Assembly: GCA_020636775.1 (NCBI GenBank)
Contig: JACJXF010000022.1
Location: 1-41,533 of the forward strand
From: Bacteroidales bacterium
GTDB taxonomy: Bacteria > Bacteroidota > Bacteroidia > Bacteroidales > GCA-2748055
Reading direction: 5' to 3'
Length of the DNA: 41,533 bases
Shown: in pieces, positions 9,051-16,593 of the stretch
How positions within the stretch are numbered: position 1 is the first letter of the stretch
Layout of the letters: every line of letters begins with the position of its first letter
The notes under the pieces: model-generated
What the model saw: only the letters and a program-made list of their open reading frames with translations
Database searches by the model: none
What the model was told of the DNA's origin: nothing
Made by a program: the position numbers and the translations under genes

Positions 9051-9123
9051 ATGAAAGAATAATCCCGTTTTTTGGCTATGTAATATAGGATTTTCTTTTT
9101 AATGGAGGAAATTTAGGGCGGTA

Positions 9124-9158
9124 ACGCCCGCCGTCGGCAAGCCTTTGGCGGCCGATGG
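9124..9158 (+). repeat. 35-bp dispersed repeat core, right copy
   Basis: Exact reverse complement of 7082-7116. It is followed immediately by the GTTACGTCC tandem array, just as the left copy is adjoined by a GTTACTTC-type array, so core plus array appears to be one composite element present twice around the antiporter gene. Confidence 0.85.
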
Positions 9159-9160
9159 AA

Positions 9161-9294
9161 GTTACGGAGTTACGGTCGTTACGTCCGTTAGGGTCTTTAC
9201 GCTCGTTACGTCCGTTACGTCCGTTACGTCCGTTACGCTCTTTACGTCCGTTACGTTCTTTACGTCCGTTACGTCCGTTACGCTCTTTACGTCC
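9161..9294 (+). repeat. Minisatellite of about 15 nine-base units, consensus GTTACGTCC
   Basis: From 9169 the sequence is a phase-perfect 9-bp array with variants GTTACGTCC, GTTACGCTC, TTTACGTCC, GTTACGGTC and GTTACGTTC. The variants recur in a pattern (a CTC-type unit followed by a TTTACGTCC unit, three times), which suggests the array grew by duplicating blocks. Because 9 is divisible by 3, several frames on both strands stay open through it and produce low-complexity ORFs; I do not treat those as genes. It ends 17 bases before the stop codon of the double rhodanese gene. Confidence 0.9.
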
Positions 9295-9311
9295 GATACT
9301 CCTTGCGTACC

Positions 9312-10325
9312 CTACTTCACATACGGATACCCCATCACCATATCCTCCGTAAACGCCTCCCACGACAGCCTGGTTTTTTCCTCCATCATTTTGTCGTGCA
9401 TAAACGAATTACAGCCATATTTCATGGAATGGGCCTTGTAGCCGCATAGATTTAAGAAGGCGGCAACAAATGCTGAATTATGTCCGGTGGCACAATATAC
9501 CAATACATCCTTGTCAGCAGGAATCGTTCTCATTTCCGAAGCAATCCCAAGGGTTCCTCCCGGCTTATAGCGGATGGCTCCCGGTACATGACCGAAATCA
9601 TATTTATCTTTTCTGTCGTAATTGATTACGTAAAAACTATCCGGATGCGCGAACACATCCTCAGCTGAGAGCATGATACCTGAAAAGCCTTTGGCAAATA
9701 TCTCTTTGATTCTTTCCTTAAATATTTCTTCACCGGTGGTCTTACCTGTGTTAAGCACAGGAAAATCTCCTTCCGCTGCTGCAGGATTTTCCTTTGTCTC
9801 AAGTTTCGAAGAGTATTCCGAACCTGTCAATGCCGACCAGGGGCGATCGCCTGCACAGTCCTTATTCCATGCTGCCATTCCCCAACGCATTGAATAAACA
9901 TTTCCATATCCCATAAGTCTGAGCAGCTGGGTAGTATAGCTGGATTTCTGTCCGTGATCGCATACCAGCACAATCTTATCATATTCGTAAGGCTTAATCT
10001 GGTTTTCGAACCAGGAAGGAATATCGCTGAACTGGACATTCGCAGCTCCTTTTATATGTCCCTTTTTAAATTGCTCAGGACTCCTGAGATCAATAATATA
10101 CATGGAACTGTCGAGACCCTCAAATACTGTCTCCGGTTTAATCATGGAAGGAAATTTCCTGCTGTTAACATAGTCGCCCGTTTCCGCCAGGTAATCGAGC
10201 AATAGATCAACCTCAGTTTTTGGTTTGATTTCGGCTACTTTGGTATCAGTCTTAGGTTCGGCAGATGGCTTGCAGGAAGCAAGTGAGAAAACAACTGCCA
10301 GGAGAAAAAGATTTAAAATTTTCAT
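9312..10325 (-). CDS. Double-rhodanese lipoprotein (sulfurtransferase)
   Basis: A 337-residue exported lipoprotein with two rhodanese domains. The lipobox SLASC puts the lipidated Cys at residue 18. Domain 1, about 55-160, has MYIIDLRSPEQFKKGHIKGAANV and the active loop VCDHGQKSS with Cys122. Domain 2, about 215-315, has FYVINYDRKDKYDFGHVPGAI and the loop YCATGHNSA with Cys278. Both cysteines are present, so this protein, unlike the rhodanese of the transporter operon, could carry sulfane sulfur in the periplasm. It probably works with the YeeE/YedE pair on the other side of the antiporter, although it is transcribed in the opposite direction. Confidence 0.87.
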   Translation of the reverse strand: MKILNLFLLAVVFSLASCKPSAEPKTDTKVAEIKPKTEVDLLLDYLAETGDYVNSRKFPSMIKPETVFEGLDSSMYIIDLRSPEQFKKGHIKGAANVQFSDIPSWFENQIKPYEYDKIVLVCDHGQKSSYTTQLLRLMGYGNVYSMRWGMAAWNKDCAGDRPWSALTGSEYSSKLETKENPAAAEGDFPVLNTGKTTGEEIFKERIKEIFAKGFSGIMLSAEDVFAHPDSFYVINYDRKDKYDFGHVPGAIRYKPGGTLGIASEMRTIPADKDVLVYCATGHNSAFVAAFLNLCGYKAHSMKYGCNSFMHDKMMEEKTRLSWEAFTEDMVMGYPYVK

Positions 10326-10410
10326 GTCAGAAAGATTACATCAGTTAAAAAATGGCGCAGGCTCTGATTCCTGAAAACCAGAGGCAGGCGCCATTATTTT
10401 GTTATAATTA

Positions 10411-11466
10411 CTATTTTACAATCGCTGCCATACTTGCATCGAAGTAAGCAGTGTCAACCGGACTGCCGGTTTCGTCGTAGGTGTATTTAATTACCGCAGC
10501 ATCGGGACCCTGACGAACCACAAGGTTTTCGTCTTTGTCCATAAATTGTCTTTCGATCAATGCACCGTGTTCATCATATTTGTTAACAGTAAGTGGATTA
10601 CGTTTTCCGCTTAAGGGTTCATTATCCTGATCCCAGAAGAAAGATTTCACAACATTACCATTTTCATCCAGGGTATTCTGGAACTTTGACCAGCCTGAAT
10701 ACAGGTTCGACATCTGACCGTGGGAGTTATAAACCGCAAAATCGGTAAGTCCGCCCTTGTCATTATTGGTAAACAGAAAATAGGATACACCAACCTCGCC
10801 GCAGTTTTCTTCGGTACAATCGTACAAGGTGTCGGCCATATAATTGGCAAGCCTAACACAATATCCATTTTTATCATAGCTGAAACGGAGTTCGTAGAAT
10901 GGACAGTTAGGGTTCATAACCACTTCAACATCATCTTTATTGTATCTTTTTTCCTGAACCATTCCGTCGGGAAGCACTTTCCAAACATAGTAGGCAATGT
11001 TGTTACGGTTTGATGCAGGATTTCCTTCCTTATCAAGGAAGCTGAGACCTATGCGGTTTCCATTTTCATCGAGTTTGTACACGAAGGTATAAACTCCCCC
11101 GTATTCAATCTGATTGCCTTTTTCATCGAAGAATGTCTGCAGTTCAGTTGAATCGTTATAGCTGAATTCGGTTCTGGCATAACCCTCACCGGAATAACCC
11201 AGGGTTTTATCACCTCTCATGTAGGCTATACTAACCGGCTTTCCGGCTTCATTATAGGTAAAAGTAAAATTGTTTACAGTTTTTGCCTCCTCATCGCTGA
11301 TAGGATAAATACCTTTTGTAATGTCGTATGCAGTTTCACTGAACTGTATATGACGGAAATGCTTTACATTGGAATCCCCATCATTTTTAGGGGTGGATGT
11401 GCAGGAAACCATAAGGCTCACAAGGCTTACTGCCAATAGATAAATTGCTGTTTTTAGTGATTTCAT
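10411..11466 (-). CDS. Hypothetical lipoprotein with YD/MORN-like repeats
   Basis: A 351-residue lipoprotein; the lipobox LMVSC gives lipidated Cys22. The mature region is built of repeated beta-hairpin units with Tyr, Asp and Asn-Gly turns: FTYNEAGKPVSIAYMRG, FSYNDSTELQTFFDEKGN, YKLDENGNRIGLSFLDKEGN, FSYDKNGYCVRLANY and YTYDETGSPVDTAYFD. These recall the RHS/YD repeat family and the MORN-variant repeats of Bacteroidota surface proteins. Function is unknown; it probably sits on an outer leaflet as a structural or binding protein. It lies 86 bases upstream of the double-rhodanese gene on the same strand and may share its transcript. Confidence 0.65.
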   Translation of the reverse strand: MKSLKTAIYLLAVSLVSLMVSCTSTPKNDGDSNVKHFRHIQFSETAYDITKGIYPISDEEAKTVNNFTFTYNEAGKPVSIAYMRGDKTLGYSGEGYARTEFSYNDSTELQTFFDEKGNQIEYGGVYTFVYKLDENGNRIGLSFLDKEGNPASNRNNIAYYVWKVLPDGMVQEKRYNKDDVEVVMNPNCPFYELRFSYDKNGYCVRLANYMADTLYDCTEENCGEVGVSYFLFTNNDKGGLTDFAVYNSHGQMSNLYSGWSKFQNTLDENGNVVKSFFWDQDNEPLSGKRNPLTVNKYDEHGALIERQFMDKDENLVVRQGPDAAVIKYTYDETGSPVDTAYFDASMAAIVK

Positions 11467-11658
11467 TTTTTGAATAAGTTTTTATTAAGGTGCATAAAAG
11501 TACACTAAAAAATCAGGCATAGCAATTTTAAGGATCATAAATTATTGTTAAATAAGAGATTTACAAATTGTTACAGGGATAATCCCCGCTCACTTCAGAG
11601 TCTGAAATATACAAGCTGAAAAAATGATTGAAAGTATCGGGAAAAGAATAAAAGTTTT

Positions 11659-11666
11659 TATATTTG
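11659..11666 (+). promoter_or_regulatory. Bacteroidota-type -7 promoter box upstream of the tRNA gene
   Basis: TATATTTG is a perfect TAnnTTTG match, about 85 bases before the tRNA 5' end. The leader in between contains a copy of GAATGGCGAGG at 11719-11729, which repeats the sequence at the tRNA start, followed by CCATTC so that the copy can form a small hairpin. The rest of the 285-base gap from the lipoprotein gene shows nothing recognisable. Confidence 0.45.
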
Positions 11667-11751
11667 CATCCCTTTAGCTTTTTAAAGAAGAGGCTGGGAT
11701 GAGGGAATGAGGGGATGAATGGCGAGGCCATTCTTCACCAAGGTTTCGAAT

Positions 11752-11825
11752 GGCGAGGTAGCTCAGCTGGTTAGAGCGCATGATTCATAATCATGAGGTC
11801 GGCGGTTCAAGCCCGCCTCTCGCTA
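11752..11825 (+). tRNA. tRNA-Met (anticodon CAT), elongator type
   Basis: The 74-base gene folds as a full cloverleaf: acceptor GGCGAGG with TCTCGCT (G-U at both ends), D stem GCTC/GAGC, anticodon stem CATGA/TCATG with loop TTCATAA and anticodon CAT at 11786-11788, and T stem GGCGG/CCGCC with loop TTCAAGC. The discriminator is A and CCA is not encoded. It lacks the initiator features (C1-A72 mismatch, three G-C pairs in the anticodon stem). Elongator Met is most likely; a lysidine-modified tRNA-Ile(CAT) is the alternative. Confidence 0.9.
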
Positions 11826-11829
11826 CAAT

Positions 11830-11859
11830 GCCCTGCAGAAATGCGGGGCTTTTTGTTTT
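11830..11859 (+). terminator. Rho-independent terminator of the tRNA gene
   Basis: GCCCTGCA and TGCGGGGC pair over 8 bp (one G-U) around a GAAA tetraloop, followed by TTTTTGTTTT. It begins 5 bases after the tRNA. Confidence 0.8.
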
Positions 11860-11878
11860 ACAAAGCGCAGCTGGTTAA

Positions 11879-11896
11879 CTGCCTGCAGGCAGGCAG
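11879..11896. repeat. Palindrome in the D-arm position of the broken tRNA
   Basis: CTGCCTGCAGGCAG is a perfect 14-bp palindrome, followed by GCAG that extends the CAGG/GCAG pattern. It separates GGTTA from GAGAGCG, which are adjacent in the intact tRNA. Confidence 0.8.
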
Positions 11897-11902
11897 AGAG
11901 CG

Positions 11903-11920
11903 TCCCGATGCACATCGGGA
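11903..11920. repeat. Palindrome replacing the anticodon arm of the broken tRNA
   Basis: TCCCGATG and CATCGGGA form 8-bp arms around a 2-base centre. It stands where the anticodon stem-loop of the intact copy would be, and shares its arms with the palindrome at 11939-11958. Confidence 0.8.
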
Positions 11921-11938
11921 AGGTCGGCGGTTCATCTT

Positions 11939-11958
11939 ATCCCGATGTACATCGGGAT
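11939..11958. repeat. 20-bp perfect palindrome in the T loop of the broken tRNA
   Basis: ATCCCGATGTACATCGGGAT is its own reverse complement. It carries the same CCCGATG/CATCGGG arms as the element at 11903-11920, so the two are copies of one palindrome family. Confidence 0.85.
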
Positions 11959-11983
11959 CGGGACTCGCTACATTGAGAGTGAG

Positions 11984-12017
11984 CCACTTACAAAATTATA
12001 TTTGTAGGTGGTTTTTT
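11984..12017 (+). terminator. Rho-independent terminator after the broken tRNA
   Basis: CCACTTACAAA pairs with TTTGTAGGTGG over 11 bp (one G-U) around ATTATA, followed by six T. Its position just after the broken tRNA suggests that a transcribed RNA once ended here. The rest of the gap to 12138 holds only a direct repeat of GGAGACACAA (12020-12041). Confidence 0.75.
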
Positions 12018-12138
12018 ATTGGAGACACAAACGGAGACACAAGATAGGAAATTGGTTAATTTTATATCATTTCAGAGTCTTGCATAAGGATTCCTTCAAC
12101 GATCTGCCTCCATTTAGGGAATTTGGCAACGTAATTGA

Positions 12139-13029
12139 CTAAAATTCAAATTTATAATAACCTTGAAAGTATACAGGCTTATTTTGAAATAAAATCGGCT
12201 TAATATTTGGGCTATTTTTAATAATATTTTCTAATTCTTGTTTAAAATTCACAAAATCTAAAATATTACAATTTATTGTATCATTTTCAATAACTTCTTC
12301 CTCGAGTATTTTTCCATAATCATCAACTAATATCCATATATCAACCGATTCTTTCTCTTGTTTTTTAATCTGTTTATTTTTCATCCCAAATAATAATGAA
12401 TATTTTAGCATATAATTTTTTAAGCTCTGATCGAGAAAGGAATTGATATTTATATTATCGAAATAATAATATACTTTTATTGAATCTCTATAAACTGCTC
12501 TGGCCAGATAATCAATTGTTCCATTTGGCCCGGTAATGAGGGAGGACAAAACATTTTCATTTACAGTTTTAACATATTTCTTATTTCTTTTATCATGAAG
12601 ATCATAATATTTAACGGAATCACATAATAGTTTACTATTTACTTCATAATATCTATATTTATCTTTAGGATCTACTTTTATCATTTCTTTTGAATAATAA
12701 GTAGTATCAGAACTTTCAAAACAATCTTTTCTATAAAACTTGCTTGCTTCTTTATCAAAAAAAAGCGAAGATGATGCAAATAAATCATTGCAATACCCAC
12801 AAGTGTCTAATAGATTTAGTCTTGCAAACGCTCTATTAAAGAAAATGTCGCCATTTATACTCTTGTCAATACAAAGACTATATAAAGAATCAGCCAATTC
12901 ATAATTTCCACAATTAAAGGCTTCATTGCCAGAGTTTAAGACTTTGATATAGTAATCAGTTTGAGAAAAAATTAATATTGAATTAAACAAGAGTATCCAA
13001 AAAGCAAATAAAAGTTTTTCCCTATTCAT
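12139..13029 (-). CDS. Secreted TPR-like protein with TonB-C-like end, hypothetical
   Basis: A 296-residue exported protein. A signal peptide covers residues 1-23 (FWILLFNSILIFSQ). Residues about 25-115 resemble one or two tetratricopeptide units (SGNEAFNCGNYELADSLYSLCIDKSINGDIFFNRAFARLNLLDTCGYCNDL). The C-terminal 75 residues (VDIWILVDDYGKILEEEVIENDTINC ... NKPVYFQGYYKFEF) have the layout of a TonB C-terminal-like domain as seen in many Bacteroidota envelope proteins. Family membership is not certain and no function can be assigned. It is strongly AT-rich compared with the flanking core genes and is the first gene of the accessory region. Confidence 0.6.
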   Translation of the reverse strand: MNREKLLFAFWILLFNSILIFSQTDYYIKVLNSGNEAFNCGNYELADSLYSLCIDKSINGDIFFNRAFARLNLLDTCGYCNDLFASSSLFFDKEASKFYRKDCFESSDTTYYSKEMIKVDPKDKYRYYEVNSKLLCDSVKYYDLHDKRNKKYVKTVNENVLSSLITGPNGTIDYLARAVYRDSIKVYYYFDNININSFLDQSLKNYMLKYSLLFGMKNKQIKKQEKESVDIWILVDDYGKILEEEVIENDTINCNILDFVNFKQELENIIKNSPNIKPILFQNKPVYFQGYYKFEF

Positions 13030-13060
13030 TGTTCTTATTTATTATGAATGCTAACTGATT

Positions 13061-13173
13061 GGCGGTATGTTTTTGTTGCCGATTTCAGAGCACAAATCTG
13101 TCAAGTTACACGAAAGTTTATTAGATGTAGAAACGCTGAAAGCCGCACTGTCTCGGCAATAAAATATACCGCC
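13061..13173. repeat. Long imperfect hairpin, cassette-boundary (attC-like) candidate
   Basis: Arms 13061-13082 and 13153-13173 are inverted repeats of about 21 bp (GGCGGTAT and TTGCCGA shared; a few mismatches). Inside them, TTTCAG (13083-13088) and CTGAAA (13136-13141) extend the stem. A CTAAC lies 5 bases outside the left arm. The long loop of about 50-70 bases and interrupted stem resemble integron attC recombination sites, but I cannot see convincing canonical R boxes. It fills part of the 404-base gap 13030-13433; the rest holds an AT-rich stretch with TTTGCAAGC/GCTTGCAAA inverted repeats and no gene. Confidence 0.55.
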
Positions 13174-13433
13174 TGTCATGCAATGGCGGTTCCTGTCTGT
13201 CCGTAGGTTCCTGTCAAATTGCACTTTCATATTAAACTTGTCAAATTACTACTTCATTTTTCTTTTCTGTCTGTGTTGCCCGTGTGTTGGCGTGTTTTAA
13301 TTTTTTTCTTTTTAGCGAGGGAGAAAAATTTTGAAATTCTTCTCTTGGGCTGGCTTTGCAAGCTCTATGAAAAAGCTTTGGTTGAAGCGTAAGCTAGTGG
13401 GGCTTTGGCAATGTGCTTGCAAATGGGCTGGTA

Positions 13434-14573
13434 TCAGTCAAATAATGATCTTTGCTTAATTGTTGAATCTTTCATTGTATATCTCAATGGTTTTTTATTA
13501 ATCGTTTCAACTTCTTTTTTGCTTTTTAAAAATTCTCGAAGTTTCTTTTCAGACCAAGTCAGTAGTAACTTTTTGATTATTTCTTTAACAGCATATTCAC
13601 CTGTTTTCAATAAGTCCAGTATTTTAATTTCGTAATTAACGGTTGGTTCATTTAAACTTAATTTATTCACTTCAGTTAATAAAGGCTTGTAATTAAGTAG
13701 TGAATTACCGTTAAAGTCAACAGCAATCGCACCTTTTTGAATTAACAAATTATTGGCGTTATTTTCATTTGCGTCTGGTTTACGTACATATATTTTTCTG
13801 TTCTTTCTCAACCCATCAACAACACCAGACCAAGTGCCACCTTTATCTGAGGATTCTGCAACATAAATTTCAGATGCAAGTCCATATATTATTGGATTCC
13901 TAGCCATAGCCAATTCTGCTTTCCAAGGAGCTTTGGGGAAAAATGTACTTAAAACCAAGACATCGCCATCAACTATTTGTTTATAATATTTTTTGAAACC
14001 TGAACCAAAAGTCATTATACCTTGAGGTAAAACAATAATACTTTGACCTTTGTAATTGATTGCAGAATCTAAAGCCTGTTTGTCAACCCCTTTAGCAAAG
14101 CCGCTTACAACAACTTTATATTCCTTACTGGCTAACTTGGCAATATTATCTGTAAATTCTAATGATTTATCTGTTGCATTGCGAGAACCAACAATTGCAA
14201 TAGACTTTTCTTTCATTATTTGTTTATTCCCTTTCACATACAAAAGAGCGGGTGCGTGTGCAGCTTTTAGATTATCTTTTAGAGTTTTTGAATACTCAGG
14301 TGAAATTATCGGTATTAATTCATAGCCTTCGTTATTCAATGATTCGGCAAGAAATGCATTGTTCGCTAATTCTGACTTTGCTCTTTTCAAATCCTCTACT
14401 TCCTTATATTCAATACCATATTGATTTTTCCAATCATTTTCAGATAATTGAAAAAAGTCCTCAATCGAAAGTTTATTCTCATGATAAAATTTAATTATGA
14501 GGTTATTAATTTTTAAATGACCCCATCTTGGCAAATGTGCTAATGCTATCCAATATGCTGATTCTTTGTTCAT
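13434..14573 (-). CDS. DprA/SLOG-family protein (ShosA-like) of a putative defense operon
   Basis: A 379-residue DprA/Smf-type protein. The Rossmann-like SLOG domain covers about 105-290: AIVGSRNAT (126-134), VVSGFAKGVDKQALDSA (155-171), IIVLPQGI (179-186) and the later STFFPKAPWKAELAMARNPIIYGLA, which matches the FP.RN.II.GL segment of DprA. The SGS(L)I signature of true DprA is changed to KGGTWSG. A helical N-terminal region and a winged-helix-like C-terminal end flank the domain. DprA binds single-stranded DNA and loads RecA in transformation, but here its start codon overlaps the stop of the RecQ-PRTase gene (ATGA) in an accessory region. This fits a dedicated partner or antitoxin as in ShosTA rather than the housekeeping DprA. 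Confidence 0.85.
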   Translation of the reverse strand: MNKESAYWIALAHLPRWGHLKINNLIIKFYHENKLSIEDFFQLSENDWKNQYGIEYKEVEDLKRAKSELANNAFLAESLNNEGYELIPIISPEYSKTLKDNLKAAHAPALLYVKGNKQIMKEKSIAIVGSRNATDKSLEFTDNIAKLASKEYKVVVSGFAKGVDKQALDSAINYKGQSIIVLPQGIMTFGSGFKKYYKQIVDGDVLVLSTFFPKAPWKAELAMARNPIIYGLASEIYVAESSDKGGTWSGVVDGLRKNRKIYVRKPDANENNANNLLIQKGAIAVDFNGNSLLNYKPLLTEVNKLSLNEPTVNYEIKILDLLKTGEYAVKEIIKKLLLTWSEKKLREFLKSKKEVETINKKPLRYTMKDSTIKQRSLFD

Positions 14574-16585
14574 ACTAAATCTCCTCCTACTGTTCTTGCG
14601 ATTACTAATGGTGCAATTTTTATGGCTCCTAAATTACTTAAATATCTTCCAATTTCTTTAATAGTTGCACCACTATCAAAAATGTCATCAATTAATAAAA
14701 TGGATTTCCCCCTTACTTCATCAGGTGTTCTAATTAAGAATGCATCTTTAACATTGTCGGATTTCAAATAACCGTTTTCAAAAACTTTTTGCTCAGAAGT
14801 TGTTCTTTGCTTTACTAAATTATGTGAGATTGGGAATTTCAATACTTGTGATACCTTTACTGCAAAGTTCTTTACTAACTCACCTGATTTTGTAGGTGGA
14901 ACATAAAGAATTAAATCAAATTTCTCCTGACCAAATTTTTTACGATATGCTTTAAGAATTAATCTCAAAAGGAAATCAGGAAAATCACCGCCATTTTCGT
15001 ATTTACTACGATGCAATGCACCACCAACATTTGAAACACCGTAATAAGAAGCTGCAACCCCATTTATTAGGCTTGTTTCTCTTGTTTCAACTTCAATGAC
15101 GGGAAAATAATCTTCACGAAATGCTTGTAATTTTTGAGCCCATTCATCATTGACCGAAACAGTAATTTTTTTTAATCCTGTATTATCGCAATTAGTAAAA
15201 GAATGGGTTGATGAATCGCCCAAATAATCGCATAAGTATTTCATGCGTGATTGATTTGTTTCAACATATTCAATCATCTTGTCCAAATCCCGAGTTTTGC
15301 TTGCACGTAATTCTTCAAAGGCTTTTGTATTTAGTTGTGGTGCTCCTGTAATATATTCAAACTTTTTGCTTCGACCGACTGTAACTTCTCTTATGATTTT
15401 TTGTTCCATCAGATCGGCTTTAATAACTCTTATTTGAGTCTGCTTCAAATTTGTTCGTTTCATTAAATCACGTTCACCAAGCATTTCGTTTTTTACTGCT
15501 GTTATTACCTTTTCATACTTTGAAATTGCAGGTCTTCCACCCTCAATAAATGCTTCAGGCAGTTTCTTGTCTTCAGGATTATAGAATAGTATTATATACG
15601 AAGTTTGATTGTCTCTGCCTGCTCTTCCAATTTCTTGATAATAATGGATAGGTGATTGCGGTATTTGAGTATGAATAATAAAACGGATGTCTGGCTTATC
15701 AATACCCATTCCAAGTGCATTGGTTGAAATAACGCATTTCCATTGATTATTAATTAAACCGTTTTCAATGGCTATTCTTGATTCGGGATCCAGACCAGCA
15801 TTATAACCTGTTGATGGAATTTTTAGAAATTCAAACCACTTAGAATAAATTTCAGTATCCACTCTTGTTCCTGTGTATAAAACCCCAGAACCAGGCAATT
15901 TTTCAAGGTTTTGCCCCAACCATATTAGTTTTTCATCTTCTGAGTTTACCTTAATAACAAAGAGTTTAAAATTATCTCTCATTAGGTTTCCTCTAATAAT
16001 GGTTAAATTACTCCCCATTTGTTGAGCAATATCTGCTTCAACTTTTTTTGTTGCGGTTGCAGTTGTTGCTAATACTGGCAATCCTATAGGTAACAAGTTT
16101 ACAAGATTTATAATTCGTCTGAATGCTGGTCTGAAATCGTGCCCCCAAACAGAAATACAATGAGCTTCATCAACAACAACCATTGATAAATTCAAGTGTC
16201 GTGTCGCTTCAATCCATTCTGAGTTTTCTTGTCGTTCTGGTGCTATGTAAAGAATTTTGATTTTCCCTTCTTTTGCTTCTGAAATTATTTGTGAATTTTC
16301 TTCTGGCGTTTGTTCACTATTGACACATTTTGTTGAAATGCCAAGTGAATTAAGTTTTTTTACCTGATCACGCATTAATGCAATTAACGGTGAAAAAATC
16401 ACGGTTGTGCCTTTATGCAGTATTGCAGGAAACTGAAAACATAGTGATTTCCCAAAACCGGTTTTCTCAATAAGAAGAACTCTTTCACCTTTCAGAATTT
16501 TTTCTATGGTAGTCCATTGTTCATCATAAAACTGGTTCAGTTTAAATGTTCGTTGTAGAATTACTTCAGCTTCTTGTCGTGTCAT
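14570..16585 (-). CDS. RecQ-type helicase fused to a phosphoribosyltransferase domain
   Basis: A 671-residue fusion. Residues 1-420 are a RecQ helicase core: TGFGKS at 42-47 (Walker A), VVDEAHCISVWGHDFR at 137-152 (DEAH box and aromatic loop), TTATAT at 174-179, GMGIDKPDIR at 292-301 and QEIGRAGRDN at 317-326. The RecQ zinc segment at about 440-470 is degenerate: of its four Cys only Cys466 aligns, the others reading Ser446, Phe463 and Thr469. HRDC is absent. Residues about 535-671 are a type I phosphoribosyltransferase-like domain with the PRPP loop SILLIDDIFDSGATIKE (628-644). The N-terminal domain would unwind DNA; the C-terminal domain may act on a nucleotide or be a toxin as in ShosT. 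It is the middle gene of a three-gene operon, overlapping the DprA-like gene by 4 bases. Confidence 0.88.
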   Translation of the reverse strand: MTRQEAEVILQRTFKLNQFYDEQWTTIEKILKGERVLLIEKTGFGKSLCFQFPAILHKGTTVIFSPLIALMRDQVKKLNSLGISTKCVNSEQTPEENSQIISEAKEGKIKILYIAPERQENSEWIEATRHLNLSMVVVDEAHCISVWGHDFRPAFRRIINLVNLLPIGLPVLATTATATKKVEADIAQQMGSNLTIIRGNLMRDNFKLFVIKVNSEDEKLIWLGQNLEKLPGSGVLYTGTRVDTEIYSKWFEFLKIPSTGYNAGLDPESRIAIENGLINNQWKCVISTNALGMGIDKPDIRFIIHTQIPQSPIHYYQEIGRAGRDNQTSYIILFYNPEDKKLPEAFIEGGRPAISKYEKVITAVKNEMLGERDLMKRTNLKQTQIRVIKADLMEQKIIREVTVGRSKKFEYITGAPQLNTKAFEELRASKTRDLDKMIEYVETNQSRMKYLCDYLGDSSTHSFTNCDNTGLKKITVSVNDEWAQKLQAFREDYFPVIEVETRETSLINGVAASYYGVSNVGGALHRSKYENGGDFPDFLLRLILKAYRKKFGQEKFDLILYVPPTKSGELVKNFAVKVSQVLKFPISHNLVKQRTTSEQKVFENGYLKSDNVKDAFLIRTPDEVRGKSILLIDDIFDSGATIKEIGRYLSNLGAIKIAPLVIARTVGGDLV

Positions 16586-16593
16586 ATTAAAAC

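Larger units (their letters stand above)
11864..11972 (+). pseudogene. Broken tRNA copy interrupted by three palindromes
   Basis: Segments of this stretch match the tRNA gene 110 bases upstream in order: CAGCTGGTTA (D arm), GAGCG, AGGTCGGCGGTTCA (variable region and T arm start) and CTCGCTACA (3' acceptor). Between them, exactly in the D arm, in place of the anticodon arm, and in the T loop, sit palindromes (CTGCCTGCAGGCAG, CCCGAT/ATCGGG and a 20-base perfect palindrome). The 5' acceptor strand is lost. It cannot be a functional tRNA. It may be a duplicated tRNA end left by integration, later hit by palindromic elements, or a decayed tandem tRNA gene. Confidence 0.75.

Noticed and set aside
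9124..9294. CRISPR array
   Set aside because: The units are 9 bases long with no spacers, and no cas genes are present.
9076..9441. Three low-complexity ORFs (Arg-Asn-Gly, Thr-Ser-Val and Arg-Pro-Leu repeats)
   Set aside because: They are translations of the 9-bp minisatellite, open only because the period is a multiple of 3. They overlap the end of the rhodanese gene and lack any family features.
11793..12047. 84-residue ORF across the tRNA and the broken tRNA copy
   Set aside because: It starts inside the tRNA and reads through the terminator and palindromes; it is not a plausible gene.
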